Notes: generated by a model not told the origin, from the sequence alone. 64,000 nt of DNA from Metallyticus violacea (GCA_030762175.1 CM060833.1:8204501-8268500), one strand, 5' to 3'; positions 52,596 to 63,497 are shown, counted from the stretch's first letter. Numbers and translations: made by a program.

Positions 52596-53991
52596 CAGAG
52601 GGTGCCAAAATATGTACACACACTTCAAGCAAAGAAAAACTGTATTAACACAACAAAACTGCATTCATACAAACAGAAAATGATGAGCACTAATCATCTT
52701 AGACTTTTACAGTTAAAACAGTTGCTCAAAATGCCCATCATCGACGTCGATACACTTCTGAGTACGTTGAACTACTGATTGAGTAACGTTTACGAAAGAT
52801 TGCAGCACATGCCGTTTCAATTTCTTCCCGAAGTGCTGTCAGTGTAGCTGGTTTTCTACGGTATACACCATCCTTAAGAGTTCCCCATAGGTAGAAGTCC
52901 AACAGAGTTAGATTCGGAGAACGCGGTGGAAACTCAAGCGGACCTCTTCGTCCTATCCAGTGCCCTGGAAGATTGTCATCAAATTACATACGTCATCTCG
53001 GTGGTAATGTGGTGGTACACCATCCTGTTGGAAGTAAAATTCCTCATTTCCATGCAGTGTATGAATGGCGCGTAAGATGGATGTGCGTATCATATTCAGG
53101 TACACAGGGTCAATTACTGTTCCTTCAAAAAAGAATGGTCAAATTAGACCCCTAGATGACAACCTACACCAAACATTAATTCCAGGTAAATTAACAGCCT
53201 TCTCCTAAATAGCATGTGGATTGTTTGCACACCAGAAGACACAGTTATGCCGGTTAACAGTTCCGTTCAACTTAAATTGTGTCTCATCGGACTAAACAAC
53301 TTTCCCTACGAAGGCCTCATCCTCTTCACCATGTTCCGAAACCACTCTCAGTACTCCATTCTCCGATCAGGGTCATCTTAATTTAATGGGATGAAAACTT
53401 TCAACTTTGCTGTTTTAATATACGACGTACGCTGGTTCTGCTAATCCCAGTCTCATGTGTACATTGCTTTGTAAATTTCTGCGGTGAGTGCTCAAAACGT
53501 TCCAAAACCACAGCCGAGGACGCGGGACTTGTTCTGTGCGAAGTCTCCCAGAAATGCCTTTGTGAACATCGCATACGGTATCACCAGTCTCAAATTTGTC
53601 TCGAATGCGTGCAATTGTTACTCGCGTTGGCGGTTCTGTTCTGTACACACGTCTCCGTTGCCTTTGAACTTCAACAACATTCTCAGTTTTCTAATACCAC
53701 TTCAAAATTACTTTCCTTTGTTCAAACGATAATCTTCGCTTTATTTTGTTGTACCAAGCTAATAATGTAATGTGAGTCACATCTGTTTACATAACATCAT
53801 ACTATAATCTTGGCTTCATTTGTTCATTGTTGATTTACCTGTCACCTAGCAATGCTAGCATAACGTAATGTGAGTCACATCTATTTACAGAACATCATAC
53901 TATACATTACTGTTGTTTTTCGGTTCAACTTTGAAATAAATTAAATATATATCTACTGTGAAAGTGTGTATACATTTTTTGGCAACCTCTG
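52596..53991 (-). pseudogene. ITm (DUF4817-type) transposon, complete ends, decayed transposase
   Basis: Terminal inverted repeats CAGAGGGTGCCAAAATATGT (52596) and, reverse-complemented, CAGAGGTTGCCAAAAAATGT (ending 53991), both flanked by TA. The minus strand codes RTEPPTRVTIARIRDKFETG (HTH), DVHKGISGRLRTEQ (decayed GRP linker), NLPGHWIGRRGPLEFPPRSP, NLTLLDFYLWGTLKDGVY (third-Asp region, here PNLTLLD) and TALREEIETACAAI. Multiple stops and frameshifts. It is a cousin of the 14.66-16.43 kb element, but with short (~28 bp) rather than long inverted repeats. A ~44 bp direct repeat (TAATGTGAGTCACATCT...CATCATACTATA) lies in its 5' region at ~53768 and ~53866. Confidence 0.85.
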
Positions 53992-53993
53992 TA

Positions 53994-54380
53994 GATCAAT
54001 TTCTGAAAACGTCAATGTTGTAAAAGACCCAGGAATTAAATGAAAAATTAAAAACTTAGGTGTAAAGATTTCAAATGTTGTCAGTAAATGGCCCGAAAAT
54101 AAATTGACCGAAAATGTCTGAAAATTTGACGGGAGTGAAAATAATAAACACCATAACTTTACTATACGAATTTAAAACATTAAAATAATTACATTTGCCT
54201 TATTTTTCAACACACTGTCTTTGAAGGCTGCGCAATTCTACCAATGATGCTTTTAACATTTCTAAGGCATTCTGAAAGAAAGGTTGTCTAACCTGTAGCA
54301 CCACCTCCACATAAAGAGTTTAATTTGAAAACAATGTTGAATATCCGCTATATAATTTAAGTACAAAAACATACTGATGT
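53994..54380. other. Unassigned AT-rich DNA
   Basis: No recognised content between two DNA transposons. Confidence 0.35.
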
Positions 54381-54381
54381 A

Positions 54382-55561
54382 TGAGGGACGTTCTAAAAGT
54401 CGTCGGGCCTGCAAGAAAACACATTTTTCTACATAGTCATCTTTCCATATATTTAATAATCCAAGCGAAATAAGGTTTGTCTATCTTTGAAGAATAAGCG
54501 CCTGTCTCAGCTTCAAACTCATCATAAGATGTGAATCTTCGTCCACCCAGCTATTTCTTCAGGTTTGGGAAGAAAAAGTAATCGCTGAGAGCCGAATCCG
54601 GCAAGTATGGCGAATGTGAAAGCGAGGTCGTGCAGTTTTTCAGCAACAATCCCAGACGTGTTGAAAGACAAATTTATTTTTCTCAAGATGTGGAAGTTTA
54701 GCCTGAATAGCATCCTTCAGTTGGTCCAGTAGTGAAGCGTAATATTCCTTAGTGATGGTTCTGATCTTCTGGAGGTAGTCTATGAGCACCACACCATGAG
54801 AATCCCAGGAAACCGTAGCCATGACTTTTCCTGCAGATGGAACCATTTTTTGCTTTCTTTGGTGCACTTTCACCTGTTGCCACCCATTGTTTGAACTGCT
54901 CCTTCGTCTCTGGTGCGTAGCGACGAATCCATGTTTTATCTACTGTTATGAAACGTCGGAGAAACTTACTGGAATTGTGTTTACACAATGTTGCAAAATG
55001 TTCATTCGAATGCATTTTGGTTCTTGTTACAAACGCGCCACCCTCTCTCATATCCAAAACTTCTGTAAAATACTTGACGATGTTATCGAGGTCTTTGCAA
55101 TGTCAGCCAACTCACGTACTTTTAATCGGCGATCATTAACTACAGTATTGTGAATTCTTGTCACAATCTCGTCTGTTGTTACAGTTTTGTAACGCCCTGA
55201 GCACTCATCATCTTGAATGAATGTACGACCACGCTTAAATTTAGCAGTCCACTTTTTTTTACCACTGTAAACAAAGGGATAGAATTCTTTGATGTGGAAT
55301 TTAACTCCCTTTGTATTTCTGTTGTAGTTAAACCCTTCAAAACGAAATACTTTATCACAACTCGTATTTTAGTTTTACCCGTTTTGTAGAAAATGGTAAC
55401 ACTACTTTGTTTGCACGATTGTCACAAACAAGTGACTACACTTACGCGTCTGAAACTTTACATCGCGTCATCTAAAGGATTATACTTAACGACTACCATA
55501 GTAATTAGGTAATCTTGACGACATCTCTGAGTCAGACCGAGAACTTTTAGAACACCTTAAA
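54382..55561 (-). pseudogene. Mariner M2 copy 2, complete ends, decayed transposase
   Basis: Inverted tips TGAGGGACGTTCTAAAAGT (54382) and ACTTTTAGAACACCTTAAA (ending 55561), each next to TA. Coding on the minus strand: NEHFATLCKHNSSKFLRRFI, VDKTWIRRYAPETKEQFKQW (first-Asp block, where VDET reads VDKT but D is kept), SAGKVMATVSWDSHGVVLID, YYASLLDQLKDAIQAKLPHL, KNKFVFQHVWDCC (second-Asp block destroyed: the HDNAP segment is deleted). The third-Asp block is damaged. Near 1,180 bp, a typical mariner length. Homologous to 20590-21769. Confidence 0.88.
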
Positions 55562-55563
55562 TA

Positions 55564-56065
55564 ATGGCCTTCCCTCTTTAAACGTTTTAAGCATCACCAA
55601 ACTGTGCTAAGTGTAAGAGTTAACTCTCCACAGGTCTCAGCTGAAGATTTGTTGCGACGAAAGCAGAATTCCAGAGCAGTGTATTGTTCATTGCTAGCCA
55701 ACCTGTATTTTTATGCAGACGGTACTGAACATGTCTAAACTTGCATATCACTTAACAGATATTTTACATTTTAGCAAGAAATTAATCGTGTAAAATATGT
55801 TGATCTCTTTACTTTATTTATAATAATATAATAATTTGTCTTTGAATAAATTTACATAGCTTACATGTCATTCCATACTTGGCATTTGTGAAATCAGGTG
55901 ATGTTTAAGTATGCAACATGAATAGCCTTATGAAATCACAAATAAAAGATTCAGTCAGACGGACTATTAAATAACAGTTTGTAATATTAGTTTACAGATA
56001 GTAATATTACCAATTATTAATGAAAATAGGTATTTAAGATACTTATTAATTTATTTGTTCCATAA
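55564..56065. other. Unassigned AT-rich DNA
   Basis: No recognised content. Confidence 0.35.
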
Positions 56066-56480
56066 TTATGTATATGCAACATCAAGATGTTTTTTCAAGG
56101 TATCAACTGTCATAGTCAGTCGCTTGTCAAAGAGAACATTTTTCATCATGGAAAAAGAACGTTCTACTTCAACTGAAGTGATTGGAGCATATTTAAAACA
56201 AACTATTTCGGAAGGACTCATACCAGTTACAACAGAACATTCACCTTTAAGGACATCATGGAAATGATGATCCAGATAAAGTAAAGTAGTTTTGAATAGT
56301 CTTGGCGAATAAGCAAAAGATACGCAGTGGTTTCTGGTGGAGTTCAATTTCTGTTTATACGTTTATAGGGGAATCAGGTGAGTATCTCTCTTACTTCCGT
56401 ACTGAACACATTGTAGGGACGGTTTATTACACAGCTGTACCGCTCTCATCTTTCTCGCTTGCAATTAATGCAGTGGAGAT
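56066..56480 (-). pseudogene. hAT transposase C-terminal dimerisation-domain fragment
   Basis: The minus frame 56066-56347 reads GMSPSEIVCFKYAPITSVEV, ERSFSMMKNVLFDKRLTMTV, DTLKKHLDVAY. ..KYAPITS-EVERSFS---N-L-D-R--M-V--L--HL is the signature of the hAT-family C-terminal dimerisation domain. The frame is intact for ~94 codons. No catalytic hAT region or terminal repeats were found upstream, so only the tail remains. It could alternatively be an exon of a hAT-derived host gene, but no splice support was seen. Confidence 0.8.
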
Positions 56481-56939
56481 GTTACCCCCATCACCAATTT
56501 CCTAGAATTGTCTCGCGCAGATCGATACAAGGTCATTCGCCAGGACTATTAAAACTACAGTAATTTCCTGGTATTCGTATGCCCATGTGTCTTTCACTTA
56601 TGAAGGCTCTACTACTCAAAGAGCTTAAGTGAATGGGTTGAGGAGAAAGTTTTTGACTGTTTGAAAAGAAATAAATGTATAACAAGATTCTCAATACATA
56701 TTTTTAAGAGGTGAACATCCATTTAATTTTTATAACTTTTCTCGCTTGGATACATTGAAATTGTTTATGTGCTTTTTTTAAAAAAACGTAAACAATTGCA
56801 AAAAAGCCATAACTATCCAAAATAGACAAAAAAAAGTTAATTTTTATCTAACTCTTAAATATATCCATCCAGATAGAAAAAAAAGCATTTTGCCTAACTT
56901 CCGGGCTCTGATTGTGACTATGACGGGCAGTATTAGCTT
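56481..56939. other. Unassigned AT-rich DNA
   Basis: No recognised content. Confidence 0.35.
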
Positions 56940-57160
56940 TGTGCGTAAAATAGAACAGTAAGAGTTATGTTTTTAATTTTGTACGACAGTACCCTTAATT
57001 TTATGTACGACCGTAACTCATCAAGTCGAAACAGCCACCCCCAAGTCTCCATACGAAGCAGCCATGATGACATCAACCTCTTCAGAGGGAGCAACAGTTT
57101 CTTCCGCACTCCCAAATAGATGACCCGTCAGTTTTTTCTTGACAGATGGAAACAGAAAAA
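56940..57160 (-). pseudogene. Mariner transposase C-terminal fragment
   Basis: Reads FLFPSVKKKLTGHLFGSAEE, then across frames ETWGWLFRLDELRSYIK, the FLFP-VKK-L-G--F-S-EE and W---F-RL---I equivalents of the mariner C-terminus. It directly abuts end A of X7, so one element inserted next to or into the other. Confidence 0.6.
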
Positions 57161-57645
57161 ATGTCACGCAAGAGCTGCGCAAACTAAGCGAATTCCTCAG
57201 CAAGTTGAATTTGTGAAGGTTATTACAGAGAGCTAGAGCAGAGAATTTAGTAAAAAACAAGTAACGCTAACTAAAGATAAACATATACATTTAATAAAAA
57301 CATAACTTTCAGGTATAAAAGTACATGCTTTTCCAGTATCGATATTATTTTATTTACGGGTTATATTGTCAGTTTAGCTGTGTAACAACTAAATCGGAAT
57401 GTGATTAACATTTAAGCTACATAGTTACTTTTAGGTGTACGATTGCTTGTTTTTCTGTGTTCCGAAACCGTTGTGTTCTCTCCGCCTGCATTTATTGTAC
57501 ACTTTACACTACCAAGGTTGATAGAGTATCGCTCCGTTCCGCATTCGCATCAGCATTTCTTAGAATTCGGCTTTTTCCGCTGCCGTTCGACACTGAAGCC
57601 GCAGGACGGTCGCCGTCAGTAAGGGTAAGTGTGATTATTCGTCCA

Positions 57646-57657
57646 TGCGCATGCGCA
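57646..57657. promoter_or_regulatory. NRF-1-like palindrome in X7
   Basis: TGCGCATGCGCA; see the X5 copy. Confidence 0.5.
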
Positions 57658-57702
57658 GAGCATTTCCCCGATACTTTCACATGACACCAATGAGTTTATA
57701 GC

Positions 57703-57712
57703 TTGGCGCGAA
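57703..57712 (+). promoter_or_regulatory. E2F-like site in X7
   Basis: TTGGCGCGAA followed by AACCC. The X5 equivalent lies at the same relative place. Confidence 0.4.
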
Positions 57713-58774
57713 AACCCAATTGTTAATGCTAACAATTACAATCCCCCCTTATGCCACATCTGCCCTTGGACCACCTTAATCGATGCCCTTGGTGATTACC
57801 AGAACTGAATCTTCAGGTATACCCTCCACTTCTAATGGTCCGAGTTCCCTGATTTTCACAAACTATTTTTATTGTTATGTTTCAATTTCGTTGCATACAA
57901 AAAAAACCCATTTTTTTAACTTTTTGTTTCAGGTAAACCCGTAGTCTTAATAATCTGATTTCGCAGATTTTCAGAAACTATTTTGTTTAATTTTAATGGC
58001 GTATACCGAGTTTCATTGAAAAAAATATTGCGGCCGCTAGAGCGATTTTTAAATGTTCGCTTTAGCTTAACCCCCACCCTTAATGGTCCATCTTTGCTGG
58101 TTAACGAAATTGATGAATCGTTTCTAATTGATCATTGTGTGCGCAGTTTTGTGGAGAAAACAAAAATTGCGGCCATTAGAGCATTAAGATGTATATACGT
58201 ATAAACATTGTTTCATTGTCATTTTTGGTGCCTAGAAAGTAGGATCGATGGAGATTTGAACAGGGGACAAGATCTAGGCTGTAAGGTAGGTGTTTCACTA
58301 GTGTAACTCCCTAAAACTGTATTGTTTTCTAAGTGGGTGCGCAGAGGCATTGTTTTGGTGAAGCAACTATCCTGGCGACCCAGACTTCAATCTTCTTTCT
58401 GTTAAGTTTCTGAAGACCCTGGGGAACCAATCTATGTTGTGTCAGTAGTAACTATTTTACATTCCTGTTCTAGTAGCCACTTACTAAGAAAAAACTGGTG
58501 CTCATCTTTCGGTTACACTTCGATATCTCTTAACCTCAGACCATAATGCGAGTATCGATAGGGCACAAAATGGCGGCGATCGAAGTTGAAGAATGTTGTT
58601 GCTACTAAGCACACGGACTTGTTTATTTGGTTCGTTGCAGTTATCTGGTTACATGCAGCGGTTTATAGTTGGAAGTAAATCAACACTAGGGTGTTAGTTA
58701 TTTGATTTTTATTAAGTTAATGTTGATTTAGTCAAATTACTTCAGGAACTTGTACACTAAACACAAAATGGGTC

Positions 58775-58823
58775 ACCACCTGTGGTGCCACAGTAGTAAA
58801 AAAGGGCGTTAAACACCATTAAA
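58775..58823 (+). mobile_element. 49 bp SINE-A insertion at the THAP start codon
   Basis: Only the SINE-A 3' end (ACCACCTGTGGTGCCACAG...GGGCGTTAAACACCATT). Target duplication AAAATGGGTC at 58765-58774 and 58824-58833 spans the ATG of the THAP frame, so the start codon exists twice. Confidence 0.95.
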
Positions 58824-58826
58824 AAA

Positions 58827-59000
58827 ATGGGTCGCTCTTTTTGTGTGCCCAGTTATACCTCTAATTATGGCAATACCACGCATACCACCATATTTAAATT
58901 TCCTAGAGAGCATCATTAATGCAGAAGTGGATAAAGCGTATGCACCGTGCAAATTTTGAAGTTAAGAATGAAACTGTAGTGCGCATTGAACATTTCGTAT
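58827..59000 (+). pseudogene. Decayed THAP zinc-finger reading frame (Y2)
   Basis: Starts MGRSFCVPSYTSNYGNTTHT, TIFKFPREH, then after a frameshift KWIKRMHRANFEVKNETVVR and IEHF. THAP landmarks: initial Cys, F-FP, W, R-NF and the C-x2-H-F position, where Cys has become Arg (RIEHF). The second N-terminal Cys is Tyr (PSYTSN), as in Y1. The FKFPRE and KWIKRMHRANFEV segments are closer to a typical THAP domain than those of Y1. Cannot encode a full zinc-binding domain as it stands. Confidence 0.7.
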
Positions 59001-59196
59001 CGAAAATTTGTGGTTAGGGAGGACATTTTCCCTAATCTACAACCATAGGTGACAATAAGATTTAGCAATGAAACGAAAGTTCCGGAAGCAGGACGTTATG
59101 ACATGTTTCGACTCCTTTACAAGGGAGATTAAGAAAAAATAGGTGCCCCGTTTATAGCCATTGCCAAGGAAGGCTGTGTCCTTTTCATTAAAAAAG

Positions 59197-59246
59197 ATGA
59201 TGATGATGATGATGATGATGCTGATTATAATTATTATTATTATTAC

Positions 59247-59326
<80 letters not shown>
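59197..59326. repeat. (GAT)n and (TTA)n microsatellites in Y2
   Basis: About eight GAT units, then CTGATTATAA and about 32 TTA units (59226-59326). Confidence 0.97.
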
Positions 59327-59328
<2 letters not shown>

Positions 59329-60125
59329 CAGCTGACTCATCTATGTCGTTTAGGTTTAAGGTGTCCAGTAATTTGGAAGTTAGTGTATTTTTTTTAAAGA
59401 TCTGTGCTTCCCTGTGGATAAGTTCAGTTTGATTTTGGAGTGCAGTGCAAATGAGTTTAGATGTAACATATGAAGCAAATTGGATAAGTTGGGAATTGCC
59501 TTGATAATAATAACAATAATATAATAATATCTCTCTCGATGAAAGAGTGACTTCATTGATAAAAGTTGTCAAGGAAATTTTACAACAAGATCATGATTTG
59601 GATATAAAGAAAGCTGATAAAATCAATTTTACTTTAAAACAATTGCTTGTGTAAATCAAATTATGTATTCAGCAGAGCTCTTGATATGGCCTGCAACGTT
59701 TTCTTACATATATATAAAGTAAAATGTATTTTCCATTACATTTTTTTCCAGTTCTTTGGTTGAAATTGTTTGTTTTATTTGTAGAGACCATTAGATATAA
59801 ATGGCTAACCATTTTATATTTATATTGTTTCACAAAAGTCAAAAATCATCTCTGTACATAGAGGCATGTGTGTTTAAATGATCCATAAAATTTTCACGCA
59901 ATAAATTTGCTAAAATAAGTTTTACGTATGTTATACTAATGAAAAATACTTTGATTAAATTATTCTTATTTATGCATGTTATTCGTGTTAATATTGTTAT
60001 TATTATTGCTCTGAAGTAAACGATAACCGTGCGTAAAACGTTCGTGTTTGGCATTGGCAGTAGTAGGGCGTCGACGGCCGCCATTTTTAGTTCTGCATTG
60101 GGGCCTGGGTAGTGAAGTCGGTCTT

Positions 60126-61551
60126 GTTTTAACCTTTACCGAGCGGTCGTCATTTGGGAAGACCCAGATCGCGAACCGCCTGTTGACTTCAGGGCCTATT
60201 GGTAAATGCAACTTTCCTTATAATAAACGTCGCCATCTGCCACTGTCGAAATCCTGCCACATCGCCTTTTGATTTGATGAAAAACTTGACCAGTAAGTAA
60301 GAGCTTCCTCACATGAAAATGTTTTAGAGGAAAGTCTAACATCAGCGGAGAAATAATGTTTATACACTCATCTGTCTTCCTCACTATGGCTTCTACATGA
60401 GCCATATTTCATCTGCGTCTAGTATTGTTGGGCAATCTTTTCTCAAAATTCTTCTTTCTCATCTAAACTTTAGAAACCAGCTACAGACTTTTGTAAGTAA
60501 AAGGACAGAGTGTGGAAAAGTTTTCTGAAAGTTTTAAGGCAATCTTTTTCACTTAGGCCGCACTTACAATTGTAACTAGTCATCGCACAAAAAGAATTCC
60601 GATTCCCTTCTAGACAGCTAGCGCATGACCACAATTAATATTTTGCAGCAGCTGCAACAATTGGTTGCACACGTTGACTTTTGTTAAGTTTACTAATGAA
60701 GACATGCTCTTTCCAGTGCTGCCAACGGGAAGCTTATATCTAGAACAGGTTCTTAAAATCCAGAAAAATAAATAGTGACAGTCAAATTCATTTACGTTTG
60801 TCACCTCAAGAAGTTAATCAGGATTGAATACATTTATTGGCATGGATAGTGTCAATATTTTATGTACTTTTGTGTTTTTGCAAGTTCCAATATGTGTCAG
60901 TCATATGCAGGTTACCGCATCGCTACTGACTCGATCCGGCTATCTTCAGACGTGACGGCACAGGCTGGCATCCGGCCCACTTGGGATATTTTTAGCTTCA
61001 GGAGTGGACCTGTAGCAGGTTCCCACAGGATCTACTTCACTGTGCACCTCTCTTACTTGCCTTCACACATAGCGTGTGCGATATGCCTTTTGTTTGCGCA
61101 AAAAGAGTGCTGGGTGTGGACGAGAAATTTTCTCATTCGTTGCAAGTCATGGCCGCCTTCAACACCGGTAATAAAAGTCGGCCATGCATTTCTTCATTTT
61201 ATGTTGCTATTTCTAGTACAAAGATCGATTCACGAAATGTCGGTGTTCTTTTTGTAGGGCTTTAAAGCGTGTATTTTTGTAATTTTATAAAGTACTAGTT
61301 TCAGATACAATACTGTTATTATAAAGATTATTTTATGCCGATCAGAATCGTTCAAAAGTAGTTCTTTATGACATACAGAGACTCAAAATATATGCTAGAT
61401 AGTAACTCTTATGTTTTGTAAGTTTGATTTGCTAGAAAATACACAAATGAACGTAATAGAATGTTTAATTATTTAACTGTAATCATTATTAATCAGATAC
61501 AATGTAAACAAGGTCCCGTTTGGAATAATAGATATACACAAAAAAAAAAAA
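60126..61551. other. Unassigned DNA
   Basis: The longest plus frame (60862-61257, 131 codons) lies in a less AT-rich part (60940-61180) but shows no recognised domain. A TTCCTCACTATGGCTTCTACA segment at 60383 resembles 119-140. Confidence 0.35.
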
Positions 61552-62400
61552 ATAGTCACTAGTTGGAGAATAGCTTTCCTCCCATGTAATTTTTTACCAC
61601 TTGGAATAGAAACTAATAGCATGAAGCCAGATCAGGACTGTGGTGAGGATGAGTCATAAGTCTGGTTTCTCCGGACACCAGAAACTAGATGATGATGTTA
61701 GCCGTTTGAGCGGAGGCGTTGTCGTGGCGTAGCAAGATGCTCCTCAGTCTTGTATCGGAATATGCAAAAAACTTTCGAAAGGCAGACTGCGGTGTACTAA
61801 ATGTAGGATCATTTTCTTCCCAACACTTAGACCGTTCTTCGCTTTCGTTGTTGGATTGTCATTTGGAAAGATCCAAACTATCGACTGGTCTCCGGGTCAA
61901 ACTGACAAATCCATGCTTCATCACCAGAGAACACGTCTTGAGCTCCCACCGTCGAATTTCTGCAGCATTTCTTCTGCGCCTTTGTGTCTCTGTCAAATCA
62001 TGATGCACCCAATGGGAGGAAACCTTTCTGACACGAAGGTGATCATGCAGGATTTGTGATACTACTGGCGATCAAATCTGAAAGACTGTCTCCATGTCCT
62101 TAAATGTTACGCGATTGTTTTTGCCTGCCATTTTTTCCACCGCAATAATGTTTTCCTCAGTCATTGCCGTTGCCGGACTACCCCACCTCTCTCATCATCT
62201 TGTAGTGAGGCTTGGCCTCTTTTAAATCCCAAAAACCAGCGGAAAACGTTGCCATAGATGTAGCAAGGTCCCCAAAAGATTGTTGCAAGCTCTCAAGACT
62301 CTGGGACTCATTTAACCACTCTTGAAATGATACAGTATCATAGCGTGAAAATGCTCTCTCTCCAGCTCCATCGTAACGACTGGCCGCCTGTACACGAGAG
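61552..62400 (-). pseudogene. Mariner transposase, decayed, N-terminal to third-Asp block
   Basis: Minus-strand blocks: VSFQEWLNESQSLESLQQSF (N-terminus), NSTVGAQDVFSGDEAWICQF (first Asp in GDE-W), SRF..SFQMTIQQRKR (decayed), FCIFRYKTEEHLATPRQRL (LR--LLRHDNAS region, frameshifted) and EKTDLMTHPPHSPDLAS-like residues (third Asp) near 61640. The type matches fragment 200-580. The 3' end of the element after this block is missing. Confidence 0.7.
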
Positions 62401-63202
62401 GGGTTGTTTACCCTCTTACTCTAGAATACGGGAGTGGGGAAGGTCCATGGGGTTGGGGCTACTATATGCCACATTACTTTTAAGTGAATCAAGTTCAATT
62501 TCCCTCATCTCACGACCCTGACATCTCCAAGCAACCGAAACCAACACTTCACCAAAAGAAAATTATGCTCTTTGTTAGATGCGAACTGCTAAAGGCCGGC
62601 CGAACAACGCCATTATGTACGCTAACCATCTGGAAAGTATTCATGTAAGGAAACTTCACTCGTGAATCGCAAATATGTTATTCTTTAACGTGATAATGCA
62701 AAACCACACACACATAACCAATAGGAATTTGATTGGTAGATTCTAGTACACCGTCATAATCTTTAGGGATTTTACAATTAGAATATCATCTTTATTTTTC
62801 TTTAAATAATCACTTGCGGTTGCCAACGTAAGAAATTGATACACGAGAGAGGAAAATCAAAATTCATATAGAACTATTAGTAGTAGAGGATTATAGCTTA
62901 AATTTTGCTAACGGCAGCTAATGTCAGACGCCAGCTGAAACAAGGTTAATTGCTTCTGTCATCTGAAGACTTTAAATATTGGGCCTTAAGATATTAAAAG
63001 CTTACAAAATAATCATCCTCACCATTAGTCACGACTCCTACTTCGCACTACCTTGAAGGCAACATCCGCTTCTTACAGATCGGAAAGCGAATTTGCTTTC
63101 ATCTAGCCGGAAAGAATGTTCTTAGATTTGATTAAGCCTGGGGTTTTAGGTGTTAAAAGATTAGAATACATCTTTTCAATTCAAGTTTTATGTCTAAAAG
63201 TG
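62401..63202. other. Unassigned DNA
   Basis: No recognised content apart from possible 5' mariner sequence at the left. Confidence 0.35.
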
Positions 63203-63497
63203 CGTTATTTATTTATTTTTATTTTGAGGGGGAGGTTATTTAAGGACGCTCTTTAACAGCTCAGGTCATCAGCGTCCCATTCAATTCAGGGCGTGAAACG
63301 GCCGATAAATTTTGCTCAGGGGCCTCTTCTTTCAGGCTTGAAGCTCTTTTCATGCTGTAAATGGACGACACGGGACCCACGGCTTTACTTCCCTTCCGAT
63401 TTTTACGCCCGAAAAAATCCATAGGTCCTGGCTGGGATCGAACCTGCGATCTTGGGTTTAGGAGTAAAGTATGGTTACCACTACACCACCAGGACCG
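63203..63497 (-). mobile_element. SINE-B, full length
   Basis: TAAGGACGCTCTTTAACAGC, GGGCGTGAAACGGCCG, CTTTCAGGCTTGAAGC, GGGATCGAACCTGC (B box), TACCACTACACCACCAGGACC (A box and head). Flanks ATTTAAGGA and ATTTAAGAG suggest a target duplication. Confidence 0.93.

Larger units (their letters stand above)
57161..58260 (+). repeat. Element X copy X7 (subfamily II)
   Basis: End A ATGTCACGCAAGAGCTGCGC, AAACTAAGCGAATTCCTCAGC. Core GATTGCTTGTTTTTCTGTG, CCGCCTGCATTTATTGTACA, NRF-1-like TGCGCATGCGCA (57646), E2F-like TTGGCGCGAA (57703). About three subrepeats with GCGGCCGCTAGAGCG at ~58030 and GCGGCCATTAGAGC at ~58168. It then runs through GTGCCTAGAAAGTAGGATCG, beyond which end B is missing. Confidence 0.88.
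58545..60125 (+). repeat. Repeat Y copy Y2 (THAP-bearing)
   Basis: Collinear with Y1: ATCGATAGGGCACAAAATGG, TTCGTTGCAGTTATC, the THAP frame at 58827, CCGGAAGCAGGACGTTATGACA, GTGTCCAGTAATTTGGAAG, GAGTGACTTCATTGATAAA, TTCTTACATATATATAAAG, ATGGCTAACCATTTTATATTT, GGCAGTAGTAGGGCG. Carries the microsatellites 59197-59326 and a 49 bp SINE-A insertion. No P-type or other catalytic transposase region was recognised. Confidence 0.8.

Noticed and set aside
59161..59397. 78-codon frame with poly-Met and poly-Ile
   Set aside because: It is the translation of (GAT)n and (TTA)n microsatellites.
60862..61257. 131-codon plus-strand frame
   Set aside because: It is the longest frame in the region but shows no recognised motif and no supporting splice sites. 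Treated as chance.
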